17,777 nucleotides of DNA from an uncultured Rhodospirillaceae bacterium (GTDB lineage: Bacteria > Pseudomonadota > Alphaproteobacteria > MPNO01), in contig CALGIA010000219.1 in the NCBI GenBank assembly GCA_937916005.1, forward strand, positions 1 to 17,777, given 5' to 3'. Shown here one piece after another: positions 7,559-15,503 of this stretch (positions within the stretch are counted from its first letter, which is position 1; every line of letters starts with the position of its first letter). Under the pieces are notes generated by a model, which saw nothing but the letters and a program-made list of their open reading frames with translations, ran no database searches and was not told where the DNA came from. A program made the position numbers and the translations under genes.

Positions 7559-8710
7559 TCACGGCGTAAGCGGAGTGACGTCGATCCAGCGCCGTTCCTT
7601 CCAGCTTTGCATGGCCAGCTCGGCAAGTTGAACGCCCTTGGCGCCTTCCAGCAGATTCCAGCCGAACGGCGTGTCTCCATAGAGACTTCGGATGAACATT
7701 TCCCACTCGGATTTGAACCCGTTATCGAATTCCATGTCCGCGCCGTATTCGGTCCAGCTTCCGAAGAAGTCGATGGTCTGGGGTTCGTCCGGGTTCCAGG
7801 CCGGGGACGGGGTGCCGGGCCGGTCCTGAATATAGCATTTGGTCAGTCCGGACACCGCCGCGCCCAACACCCCATCCGCATGGAAGGTGACCAAATCGTC
7901 CTTGCGCACCCGTGTACACCAGGACGCAAACACCTGCACCATGGTCCCGTTTTCCAGTTCGATCATGGCGTAGGACGCATCGTCCGCATCGGCGTCATAG
8001 GGCTGGTTTTCCTCGTCCCAGCGCTTGTCGAAATTGACCGCGCCGACGCAGCTCACGCTTTTCACATTGCCGAACACATTGTCCATCACGTAGCGCCAGT
8101 GGGGCATCATGTCGAGAATGATCCCGCCGCCTTCGGATTTCTTGTAATTCCAGCTGGGGCGCTGGGCGGCGCGCCAGTCGCCTTCGAACACCCAATAGCC
8201 GAAATCGATTTTCACCGACAGCATCCGGCCGAAAAAACCATCGTCGATCAGGCGCTTCATTTTCAACAGGCCGGGCAGGAAAATCTTGTCCTGTACGACG
8301 CCGTGGCGAACGCCCGCCTTTTCGGCGGCGCGCCACAGGCCGAGCGCCTCGTCCAGGGTGGCGGCGGACGGTTTTTCGCAATAGATATGCTTGCCGGCGG
8401 CAATTGCCTTGTGCAGCACTTCCGCGCGCTTCAGGGTGCTGGCGGTGTCGAAAAACAGTTCGTCATCCGGATTGGCGATCGCCGCGTCGAGATCCGCCGT
8501 CCAGCGTTCCACCCCGTGGGTTTTGGCCAGCGCCTTGAGTTTTTCCGGGTCGCGGCCGACCAGGATCGGGTCGGGCATTACCCTTGTCCCATCGGCCAGT
8601 TCCACGCCGCCCTGTTCCATGATTTTGAGAATCGAACGGATCAAGTGCTGGTTGGTGCCCATGCGTCCGGTTACGCCGTTCATGATGATACCCAGGCGTT
8701 TTTCCGCCAT
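7559..8710 (-). CDS. Gfo/Idh/MocA-family NAD(P)-dependent oxidoreductase
   Basis: This 383-residue dehydrogenase is of the family that oxidises sugars, inositols and related polyols with NAD(P). The Rossmann fold starts at GIIMNGVTGRMGTN (7-20). The family's Lys lies in CEKPSA (K113), and the GGGIILDMMPHW stretch gives D200 and H204, completing the Lys/Asp/His catalytic set known from inositol dehydrogenase. The C-terminal substrate domain runs to the end. The start has AGGAGA eight bases upstream. It is the first gene of the three-gene minus-strand set and probably performs the opening oxidation. Its promoter region is shared with the divergent Mla operon. The substrate is unknown; inositol is possible but not specifically supported, since no other iol genes are present. 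Confidence 0.88.
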   Translation of the reverse strand: MAEKRLGIIMNGVTGRMGTNQHLIRSILKIMEQGGVELADGTRVMPDPILVGRDPEKLKALAKTHGVERWTADLDAAIANPDDELFFDTASTLKRAEVLHKAIAAGKHIYCEKPSAATLDEALGLWRAAEKAGVRHGVVQDKIFLPGLLKMKRLIDDGFFGRMLSVKIDFGYWVFEGDWRAAQRPSWNYKKSEGGGIILDMMPHWRYVMDNVFGNVKSVSCVGAVNFDKRWDEENQPYDADADDASYAMIELENGTMVQVFASWCTRVRKDDLVTFHADGVLGAAVSGLTKCYIQDRPGTPSPAWNPDEPQTIDFFGSWTEYGADMEFDNGFKSEWEMFIRSLYGDTPFGWNLLEGAKGVQLAELAMQSWKERRWIDVTPLTP

Positions 8711-8790
8711 TCAGAGACTCTCCTCAATTCATATATTTCAAGCCGGTTCGAGCGCCCACCATGGCCGAACATCCCGGTGAGTTCAAATTC

Positions 8791-8820
8791 CATATCCCGG
8801 CGAAATGGTCCGGTTTTCAA
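8791..8820 (-). promoter_or_regulatory. Possible promoter of the oxidoreductase-DUF993-isomerase operon
   Basis: On the minus strand, TTGAAA (8820-8815) and GATATG (8796-8791) are separated by 18 bp, a plausible but weak sigma-70 pair. It would place transcription start about 75 nt upstream of the ATG at 8710, with the inverted repeat at 8832-8848 just upstream of the -35. The call rests only on motif likeness and position. Confidence 0.3.
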
Positions 8821-8831
8821 CCTATTGGAAT

Positions 8832-8848
8832 ATATGGTATTTCCATAT
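8832..8848. promoter_or_regulatory. AT-rich inverted repeat between divergent operons (candidate operator)
   Basis: ATATGG-TATTT-CCATAT is a perfect 6-bp inverted repeat with a 5-bp centre, lying 27 bp upstream of the MlaE start and 122 bp upstream of the oxidoreductase start. The half-site recurs: GATATGGAA (minus strand) appears at 8841-8849 and 8788-8796, and ATGGTA at 8834-8839, 8850-8855 and 8864-8869. It could bind a GntR- or similar-type regulator of the catabolic set. No regulator gene is in the window. Confidence 0.4.
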
Positions 8849-8874
8849 CATGGTAATGTGCAGATGGTAAGTTG

Positions 8875-10017
8875 ATGGCTGGTTCAACAATTCTATCGGG
8901 CTGGGTTCGGGCGGAACGGGATGGCGACAATCTGTTGTTGTCGGCGGGGGGAAGCTGGGTGATCGCGACGCTCACCGACCTAGATGCCCGTGTGCGCGAC
9001 ATCGCCGCCGGGTCGGCGCGGCGCGCGCGGATTGACCTGGGCGCCGTCGACCGGATGGATACCGCCGGGGCCTGGGTGCTGTACCGTACGCGCCGCGATT
9101 TACGGGCGCTCGGAATCGATGCGGAATTCGAAGGGGTCAAGCCCGACCACGACATCATTTTCGGGCGAATCGCCGATGGAGATATCGAAAGCACATTTGA
9201 AGAGGAGCCGTTCCATCCTCTCATCGCCATGGTTCACAGGGTTGGCGTGGGCACCATGGCGGTCATCGACGAAGCATTGGATCTCCTGAATTTTCTGGGC
9301 GTGATTTTCGTCTCGGCGGGTCAGGTTCTGCTCCACCCCAAAAGGATGAGGCTGGTGCCGTTGCTGAGCCATATCGAACGGGTGGGTCTCAATGCGCTGC
9401 CCATCGTGGGGTTGTTGTCGTTTCTGATCGGTTTGGTGCTGGCGTTCCAGGGCGCCGATCAACTGGCCCAGTTTGGCGCCGAGATATTTACCGTGAATTT
9501 GGTCGGCGTGTCGGTGCTGCGTGAAATGGGTATCCTGTTGACCGCGATTATCGTGGCCGGGCGGTCGGGCAGCGCCTTTACCGCCCAGATCGGCACCATG
9601 CAGGTGAATGAGGAAATCGACGCCATGCGCGCCATGGGGCTGGACCCGATCGACGTGCTGGTGCTGCCCCGGGTGCTGGCGCTGATCATCGCGCTGCCGT
9701 TGCTGGCCATGTTCGCCAATCTGATGGGACTCGCGGGCGGCGCGGTCATGTCGGTGATCGCGCTCGACATCTCCGTGGTTCAGTTCATCGAGCGTCTCAA
9801 GTCGGTGGTGCCGATCTGGTCGTTCTGGGTCGGGATGATCAAGGCGCCGGTCTTTGGATTGCTGATCGGGCTGGTCGGATGCCGTGAAGGGCTCAAGGTC
9901 GGCGGCAGCGCCGACAGCGTCGGCCGCCAGACCACAAAATCCGTCGTGGTGTCCATTTTCATGGTGATCGTCGCCGATGCGATTTTCTCGATCTTTTTCT
10001 CTGTTTTGAAGATTTAA
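8875..10017 (+). CDS. mlaE: MlaE-type phospholipid ABC permease with fused N-terminal STAS (MlaB-like) domain
   Basis: This is a 380-residue inner-membrane permease of the Mla/MCE lipid-transport system, which moves phospholipids between the inner and outer membranes. Residues 15-100 form a STAS domain with the core DRMDTAGAW (59-67), replacing the separate MlaB protein of E. coli. Residues 120-380 are the MlaE domain, with about five hydrophobic helices and the family hallmark REMGILLTAIIVAGRSGSAF (216-235), continuing through QIGTMQVNEEIDAMRAMGLDP. The start is probably the ATG at 8875, with GGTAAG just upstream; a TTG directly before it is a possible alternative. The ATPase gene follows after 3 bp. 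STAS-MlaE fusions are common in alphaproteobacteria. Assignment is secure by both sequence and neighbours. Confidence 0.94.
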   Translation: MAGSTILSGWVRAERDGDNLLLSAGGSWVIATLTDLDARVRDIAAGSARRARIDLGAVDRMDTAGAWVLYRTRRDLRALGIDAEFEGVKPDHDIIFGRIADGDIESTFEEEPFHPLIAMVHRVGVGTMAVIDEALDLLNFLGVIFVSAGQVLLHPKRMRLVPLLSHIERVGLNALPIVGLLSFLIGLVLAFQGADQLAQFGAEIFTVNLVGVSVLREMGILLTAIIVAGRSGSAFTAQIGTMQVNEEIDAMRAMGLDPIDVLVLPRVLALIIALPLLAMFANLMGLAGGAVMSVIALDISVVQFIERLKSVVPIWSFWVGMIKAPVFGLLIGLVGCREGLKVGGSADSVGRQTTKSVVVSIFMVIVADAIFSIFFSVLKI

Positions 10018-10020
10018 GGG

Positions 10021-10788
10021 ATGAATTCCCAGACGACGGCCATCATCCGGGTGCGCGGCCTGATTACCCAGTTTGGACGCAACGTCATCCATGACAATCT
10101 TGATCTTGATGTGGAACGGGGCGAGGTCATGGGGATCGTCGGCGGGTCCGGTACCGGGAAGTCGGTGCTGATGCGGTCCATTATCGGCCTCAACAGACCG
10201 AAATTCGGCGAGATCGAGATGTTCGGGCAAAACACTTCCGGCCTGAGCAAGTCGGCGCGCGAAGCAATCGATATACGGACCGGCGTTTTGTTCCAGGATG
10301 GCGCTTTGTTTTCGTCGATGACCGTTGCCGAGAACATCATGGCGCCCATGCGCGAACACACGGGTCTGCCGCTGAAGCTGATGCTGGAAATCGTCGCCCT
10401 GAAGGTTTCCATGGTCGGGCTGCCGCAGGACGCATGCGGGAAATACCCGTCCGAATTGTCCGGCGGCATGCGCAAGCGCGCCGGACTTGCCCGGGCGCTG
10501 GCGCTCGATCCGGAAATCCTGTTTCTGGATGAGCCGACCGCCGGACTCGACCCGATCTCCGCCGCCGCATTCGATTCCCTGATCGGCAGCCTGCAGCAAA
10601 CCCTTGATCTTACGGTCATGATGGTGACCCATGATCTCGACAGCCTGCTGGCTATTTGCGACCGTATCGCGGTGCTGGTCGATCGGCGTATTATCATCGG
10701 AACGGTGGACGAGCTGATGCAGAATACCCATCCCTGGATCAGGGATTATTTTCACGGGCCGCGCGCCCGCGCGGCCATGGGGGGCTGA
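10021..10788 (+). CDS. mlaF: MlaF-type ABC transporter ATP-binding protein
   Basis: This 255-residue ATPase powers the Mla lipid transporter from the cytosolic side. It contains Walker A GGSGTGKS (41-48), the Q-loop Q92 in LFQDGALFSSMTV, the ABC signature LSGGMRKR (146-153), Walker B ILFLDE (166-171), the D-loop AGLDP and the switch His in VTHD (H204). SGGMRKR and LFQDGALFSS are typical of the MlaF branch. It starts 3 bp after the permease stop and ends 8 bp before the MlaD ATG, consistent with one operon. Confidence 0.95.
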   Translation: MNSQTTAIIRVRGLITQFGRNVIHDNLDLDVERGEVMGIVGGSGTGKSVLMRSIIGLNRPKFGEIEMFGQNTSGLSKSAREAIDIRTGVLFQDGALFSSMTVAENIMAPMREHTGLPLKLMLEIVALKVSMVGLPQDACGKYPSELSGGMRKRAGLARALALDPEILFLDEPTAGLDPISAAAFDSLIGSLQQTLDLTVMMVTHDLDSLLAICDRIAVLVDRRIIIGTVDELMQNTHPWIRDYFHGPRARAAMGG

Positions 10789-10796
10789 CAACGGCT

Positions 10797-11771
10797 ATGG
10801 AAACACGGGCCAGCTACATACTCGTCGGAAGCTTCGTGCTTGTCTTGATGGCGGCGATATTCGGATTTGCCATATGGCTCGCGAAAGTCGAGTTCGAAGC
10901 CGTGCCAAAGCAATATGCGATCTATTTTTCCGGCTCGGTCACGGGTCTATCCATCGGCAGCCCGGTGCGCTATCGGGGCGTTCCCGTGGGCAGCGTGTCC
11001 GATATCCGGATTGACCCAACAAATGTCGAACGAATTCTTGTCGTCGCGGATGTATTGGACGGTACCCCCATCAAACAGGACACCACGGCGAGTCTCGGCC
11101 TCCAGGGCATTACGGGGGTTGCCTATATTCTTCTGACGGGGGGAACCCAGAACGGCAAACCTATGGTGGCCACAGCCAAGGGAAAAATGCCGGAAATTGC
11201 ATCCGAGGCGTCCGGGCTTGAGACCCTCATGGAAAAAGCGCCGGAAGTTTTTGAAAAAATCGTCATATTGGTCGATCAACTGACCCGTCTGGTGGACGAC
11301 CGGAATATCAAATCAATTTCGACCACGCTCAATAATCTTCGCGGTTTGTCCGATACCCTGGCCCAGCGCCGTGAAAGTATCGACCGCATCCTGACCCTGG
11401 GCGAAAGCACATTTTCCGCCGCGCGCGACGTGGTCGAAAATATGAACAAGGTCACCGCGAATTTCGCCACCAAATCGACCACATTTACCGATAGCGTGAT
11501 GAATGCGGTGACCGATGCACAGGTCACCCTGTCGGATATACGCAGTACCGCACAATCTTTTTCCAGCCTGGCGGATAAGCTCGAAGGCGTGGTGGATGAA
11601 AACCGTGTCGCGGTCCAGGATTTTGCCACCGGGGGGCTGTATGAACTCACCCAGTTTCTTGCCGAGGCCCGGCTGCTGGTTGCCGGGTTGACGCGGCTTA
11701 GCAATCAAATGGAACAGGACCCGTCGCGCTTCCTGTTCGGGGACGCCCAGAAAGGGTTTGAAGCCAAATGA
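10797..11771 (+). CDS. mlaD: MlaD-like MCE-domain lipid-transport protein
   Basis: This is a 324-residue periplasmic protein anchored by one N-terminal helix (about 7-29). The MCE domain follows (about 38-118) with the hallmark VTGLSIGSPVRYRGVPVGSV. In the family, MCE domains form hexameric rings that carry lipids from the MlaFE complex. The long C-terminal part (about 130-310) is predicted helical with heptad-like Leu/Val/Ile spacing (for example IKSISTTLNNLRGLSDTLA). It is longer than E. coli MlaD (about 180 residues) and closer to the longer alphaproteobacterial forms. The ATG at 10797 was chosen because the anchor begins immediately after it; an earlier in-frame start at 10656 would lie inside mlaF. 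The stop overlaps the next ATG by 4 bases (ATGA). Confidence 0.92.
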   Translation: METRASYILVGSFVLVLMAAIFGFAIWLAKVEFEAVPKQYAIYFSGSVTGLSIGSPVRYRGVPVGSVSDIRIDPTNVERILVVADVLDGTPIKQDTTASLGLQGITGVAYILLTGGTQNGKPMVATAKGKMPEIASEASGLETLMEKAPEVFEKIVILVDQLTRLVDDRNIKSISTTLNNLRGLSDTLAQRRESIDRILTLGESTFSAARDVVENMNKVTANFATKSTTFTDSVMNAVTDAQVTLSDIRSTAQSFSSLADKLEGVVDENRVAVQDFATGGLYELTQFLAEARLLVAGLTRLSNQMEQDPSRFLFGDAQKGFEAK

Positions 11772-12436
11772 CCCATCAATTACTAAATCCATTTTCCCGC
11801 ATGGGCGTTCGAGTGCTGGCCCTGTCTACTGCCATGGCGGCCCTGGCTGCCTTGTCGGGCTGTGGCGGAAGCATCCTTCCCGGCATGACCGCCGAGCCGC
11901 CCCAGCTCTATATTCTGACGCCCAAGAGCACCTTTTCAAAAAACCTGCCCAAGGTTGACTGGCAGCTCACCATCGACAAGCCGATTGCCCAGGCGGGGCT
12001 CGCCACGGCGCGCATTGCGCTCCGTCAGGACCCGATTTCGCTGGAATATTACGCCCGCGCCAATTGGATCGATACGGCGCCCTTGATGATCCAGACCTTG
12101 CTGGTGGAAAGTTTCGAAAACTCCAAAAGCATTATTTCCGTCGGACGTCAGTCCGTAACGCTGCGCGCCGATTACAGCCTGCTGACCGAACTCAGGGAAT
12201 TCCAGGCCGAATATGACGGCGCCGGCGCACCGAAGGCCCATGTCCGGATCAATGCGAAGCTGGTGAAGATGCCGCAACGGGTCATTATCGGCACGCTGAC
12301 GGTCGAGCGGATTCAGGAGGCGGACAGCGGCGACATGAAAGCGGTCGTGGGGGCCTTCGATATGGCGCTTGGCAAGACCCTGAAGCGCATCGTTGAATGG
12401 ACCCTGGCGACGGCGCCGCTCCGTAAAAAACGCTAA
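11768..12436 (+). CDS. PqiC/ABC_trans_aux-type outer-membrane lipoprotein
   Basis: This 222-residue lipoprotein belongs to the ABC-transport auxiliary family (PF03886, the PqiC group). A signal peptide ends in the lipobox LSGC, with C32 as the lipidated residue. The mature part opens with the family-typical PPQLYILTPKS stretch and contains ARIALRQDPISLEYYARANWIDTAP and LLVESFENSKSI, consistent with the family fold. It probably sits on the outer membrane and receives lipid from, or docks, the MlaD ring. The four-base overlap with mlaD implies translational coupling. It occupies the place where MlaC is found in E. coli, and no MlaC is present here. It is the last gene of the operon, with the next gene convergent 41 bp away. 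I see no convincing terminator in that gap. Confidence 0.9.
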   Translation: MTHQLLNPFSRMGVRVLALSTAMAALAALSGCGGSILPGMTAEPPQLYILTPKSTFSKNLPKVDWQLTIDKPIAQAGLATARIALRQDPISLEYYARANWIDTAPLMIQTLLVESFENSKSIISVGRQSVTLRADYSLLTELREFQAEYDGAGAPKAHVRINAKLVKMPQRVIIGTLTVERIQEADSGDMKAVVGAFDMALGKTLKRIVEWTLATAPLRKKR

Positions 12437-12477
12437 GCGGGCGCGGCGGGCGCGCTTCTATCCGACCGGAACCGGCT

Positions 12478-13536
12478 CTAGCTGGCTTTTTTCTTTTCCA
12501 GGATGTCTTCGATTTTCGTGGTCAGTTTTTCGCCTTCGCCGGCGGACAGCTCATAGACCCATCCGGTGGCGGTCGCGTTTATCTTGTCGGCCTGTTCCTT
12601 GGCTTTTTCGAGGCTTTTTACATCGCCCACGGAGGAATCGACCGTGGCCGAGAATTTTGCCCACACGACTTTGTCCACGACGGTCATTTCGACACGAACC
12701 TTGAGCCCGCCGAAGGTTTCATACTCCGCCACATTGATTGTTTCCGGGAACTTGATTTCGTCCGCCTTCTTGACGTCCTCGAAGCTCAAACGCCACAGCC
12801 CGCCGGCCATGTTTTTGCCTTCTTCCTCATCCTTGAGCTTGCGGCCTGCGGGCACGCCCGCGACGGCGTATTTTCTGCCGGACGGCGTAGCCTTGGTGAT
12901 CACGATTTCGGCCATGTCCGGTTGGCGGATCACCGCCCGGCGGATTTTTTCGGCCTCGATATTGACGATATCGCGGATCATCCAGTCATTGGGTTTGGCG
13001 CCGAGCTCGACCGCGCCCTTGGCGAGCCATGACATCTTGTCGCCACCGCGCCGTACATAGGTGCCCGCGCCGCCGGTCCCGAACAGACCGGCCCGGCGCA
13101 TGCCGATGATGCCGTTGGCCAGCGTTTTGCCGTCGGCGCCTTTCAGGGTCACGCCAATGGATTTGGCCTTGATGCTGTCCGGGTTCTCGACCTGAAGGCG
13201 TTCATAACGTTTGGGATCGCTGGTTTTGGACTCGAGCAGTTTCAACTCGCCAAGGCCGACGATCGCCGTCTTGACCTTTGCAAAGGAAACCTTGTAACCG
13301 GACTTGTCTTTCAATCCCCAGCCCTTATCCGTGCGGGTGACGGAAAACTTGGCTTCGCTAGAGACGATATCGATCTGTGCGACCGTATTGACCTTGTCGG
13401 CAAGGCCCGGGAAGGCGCGTTCGCTGTTGGATGAGACCACCGTCATGGAACGCTGGGTCTGGGTGACCTGGACGATGGCGGCGATCACGGCGATCGCGGT
13501 GACGCCAGCCAGTATCAGGAAGGAATTCCGGTTCAT
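12478..13536 (-). CDS. DUF4340 domain membrane-anchored protein
   Basis: This 352-residue protein has one N-terminal membrane helix (about 5-24) followed by a periplasmic domain that I recognise as DUF4340, a family repeatedly found beside Gld-type ABC-2 exporters and of unknown function. Visible landmarks include ATVAQIDIVSSEAKFSVTRT-like strands (about 50-70), GWGLKDKSGYKV, RYERLQVENPDS, NDWMIRDIVNIEAEKI, and a Lys-rich C-terminus (EDILEKKKAS). The start has AAGGAAA seven bases upstream. It is the last gene of the four-gene minus-strand operon, starting 31 bp after the GldG-like stop. It is probably an accessory subunit on the outer face of the transporter. The family call is fairly firm and the role is inferred from context. 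Confidence 0.8.
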   Translation of the reverse strand: MNRNSFLILAGVTAIAVIAAIVQVTQTQRSMTVVSSNSERAFPGLADKVNTVAQIDIVSSEAKFSVTRTDKGWGLKDKSGYKVSFAKVKTAIVGLGELKLLESKTSDPKRYERLQVENPDSIKAKSIGVTLKGADGKTLANGIIGMRRAGLFGTGGAGTYVRRGGDKMSWLAKGAVELGAKPNDWMIRDIVNIEAEKIRRAVIRQPDMAEIVITKATPSGRKYAVAGVPAGRKLKDEEEGKNMAGGLWRLSFEDVKKADEIKFPETINVAEYETFGGLKVRVEMTVVDKVVWAKFSATVDSSVGDVKSLEKAKEQADKINATATGWVYELSAGEGEKLTTKIEDILEKKKAS

Positions 13537-13567
13537 GATCTTTCCTTTTGCGCCGTCGTTGCGGATA

Positions 13568-15502
13568 TCATTGATGGGCCGCCATTATGCGGCGGCGTGT
13601 TCGTCCACGCCGCACCATGGCGAGAATGATGGCAAGCAACGCGACCAGTACCGGCATGCCGCCGATATTGATGATTTTGGTCCACGCATCAAGACGGTCA
13701 ATGTCCTCGCGCAGCGCGACCCGAACCTGGCGGAGGTCTCGCCGAAGCTTCAGAATCTGCCCGCGGAACTTGGTGATGGCCTCAGCTTGCTTAGGCGTCA
13801 GAATTGTCGCTCCACCGCCCTGCTCCTTGGTCTGGAGGGATTTGAGCTTTTTCTGGATATCTTCCAGTTCCTTGTTCAGCGCCTGTTCCCGGTCGCGGAA
13901 TTTAACTTCCGCCGCTTTCTGGATGTTCTGGACCCGGACAAACGGCCGGCTCGAAAGTCCCCGGCTGCGCAGGCCGATCAGGGCGGAAGACCCGCTGAGA
14001 TTGTCGAGCGCGTTGTTCACGAAATCGCCGTTGTTGGCGCTCGGCACAACCAGCTGCTGGCCAAAGAAATCCTGCACCTGGAGCCAGAAATTATCGGCCA
14101 GGATGTCGGTGTCGGCGACCACGATCATGTTCACGCCGTCTTTCGCCACCTTTAAATGTGGCCGTATCGTGGTTGGCTTTTCGCCTTCCTTGGGGCCGTC
14201 TTTGGCCTCCTTGGCGCGGGCTTCAAGCACCGGTTTGGGCGGGCCTTTCGGATAGGCGCTGTTCATCTTGCCGCCAATCCGCGCCGCCACGACCAGGCTT
14301 TTGCCCAGCGGCTTGAAGGTTTTCAGGATCAACGAAGGATCGGGCTGGAAGCGCACTTTTTTGGCGTCCACCGGAGCGGCATCCTTGGACGAAGATATCA
14401 AGGGCTCAAAAGTGATCGGGGCATCCTTGGCCTTGGAAATGATCCCGGCGCTGGCCATGTTGATCAGGCGCAACTCGCCGGTGACCACATCGTCCTTGTT
14501 CATGCGTTCCGGGCGCATGGTCACCCAGGATACATAGTCGGTAATGATCGGCTTGCCGTATGCATCGACGCCCGCGCTGACCCGCTGCGCCGAGCCGAGA
14601 TCGCCCATAACCTTGTCCGTCGTGTAGTTGATGCCCCAGCCCTTGAACAGGATGTCGAGATCCGACCCCTGGTCCGGCGGCAACCGCATGGCCTGGTTGG
14701 ACCGTGTGCCTTCCTCGGCATAGGGGTCGACGAACACCATCGTCTTGCCGCCGCGCAGCACGAATTGATCGATCGCGTAGAGCGCTTTTTCGGTCAGCCC
14801 GATGGGGTGAACGATCATCAACACGTCGATATCGTCGGTGATCTTGGGTTCCAGGCCCATGGAGCGGACTTCGAAGAACTGTTTCATCTGCTCGATGACG
14901 GCCCAGGGCTTATATTTCTTCAGCGGGTCGGCATCGATCGGCAGGCCGGAGACCAGCCCGACAATTTTTTTCTTGGGGTGGGCCAGATTGTATATCAGGC
15001 GGGTCAGATCATATTCCAGGAACTGCTCGCGCTGCGGCTGGAGAAAGCCGATCACATCCTGGTCGTCGGTGGTGTTGTTGCCGGCCAGTCCCAGATAGCC
15101 AAGTTCGCCGGTCTCGTTCAGCGGCACGCCCTTGAGCCCGAACCCGACCGCGCGGTCTTCCTCGGTCGAGAACGGTTTGGGGTCGATTATTTCGAGCTGG
15201 ATCATCCCCTTGGACAGGGTGACATAGCGTTGGATCAGCTCCCGCACGCGGGAAGAATAGGTGCCCAGTCCGGGGCTCGCATCCAGCAGATCGCGCGATA
15301 CGAAATAACGCAAGGTCACCGGCTCCTTGAGCTCGGATAGAACCTTGAGCGTTCCGTCGGACAGGGAATACAGCCCGCCCGAGGTGAGATCGAGCTGTGC
15401 ATTGCGGAATGTCGCGCTGGAATAGATGTTGACCGCCAGATAAAGAATGACGGCCAGCACCAACGCGCCGAAACCATAAGTCGTCCGGTCCCAGTTTTTC
15501 AT
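13568..15502 (-). CDS. GldG-like ABC transporter auxiliary membrane protein
   Basis: This 644-residue protein has a membrane helix near each end (about 10-29 and 612-631) and a large domain between them outside the membrane. The N-terminal part has the family-typical LDLTSGGLYSLSDGTLKVL and an LRYFVSRDL segment of the GldG/ABC_transp_aux type. The middle has MIVHPIGLTEKALYAIDQFV and GGKTMVFVDPYAE, as in that family, and IVVADTDILADNF is a further conserved stretch. Residues about 532-605 are charged and coiled-coil-like, just before the last helix. The gene starts 1 bp after the permease stop (TGACATG), so it is tightly coupled. GldG works with GldA and GldF in Flavobacterium gliding, but homologues occur in many non-gliding bacteria and their substrate is unknown. 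Confidence 0.87.
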   Translation of the reverse strand: MKNWDRTTYGFGALVLAVILYLAVNIYSSATFRNAQLDLTSGGLYSLSDGTLKVLSELKEPVTLRYFVSRDLLDASPGLGTYSSRVRELIQRYVTLSKGMIQLEIIDPKPFSTEEDRAVGFGLKGVPLNETGELGYLGLAGNNTTDDQDVIGFLQPQREQFLEYDLTRLIYNLAHPKKKIVGLVSGLPIDADPLKKYKPWAVIEQMKQFFEVRSMGLEPKITDDIDVLMIVHPIGLTEKALYAIDQFVLRGGKTMVFVDPYAEEGTRSNQAMRLPPDQGSDLDILFKGWGINYTTDKVMGDLGSAQRVSAGVDAYGKPIITDYVSWVTMRPERMNKDDVVTGELRLINMASAGIISKAKDAPITFEPLISSSKDAAPVDAKKVRFQPDPSLILKTFKPLGKSLVVAARIGGKMNSAYPKGPPKPVLEARAKEAKDGPKEGEKPTTIRPHLKVAKDGVNMIVVADTDILADNFWLQVQDFFGQQLVVPSANNGDFVNNALDNLSGSSALIGLRSRGLSSRPFVRVQNIQKAAEVKFRDREQALNKELEDIQKKLKSLQTKEQGGGATILTPKQAEAITKFRGQILKLRRDLRQVRVALREDIDRLDAWTKIINIGGMPVLVALLAIILAMVRRGRTRRRIMAAHQ

Positions 15503-15503
15503 G

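Noticed and set aside
7494..7706. A small minus-strand ORF ending next to the DUF993 start
   Set aside because: Most of it overlaps the oxidoreductase gene in another frame, and the part in the gap is only about 20 codons with no recognisable sequence.
7127..8875. A 582-codon plus-strand ORF opposite the oxidoreductase and DUF993 genes
   Set aside because: It is antisense to well-supported genes, has a shadow-like composition, and has no start context or family match.
9100..10791. A long minus-strand ORF (563 codons) opposite mlaE and mlaF
   Set aside because: It is rich in His, Gln, Asp and Arg with no recognisable domain and lies exactly antisense to two secure ABC-transporter genes. It is a GC-rich codon shadow.
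14156..15340. A 394-codon plus-strand ORF opposite the GldG-like gene
   Set aside because: It has no recognisable family and lies within a gene with clear membrane helices and conserved motifs on the other strand.
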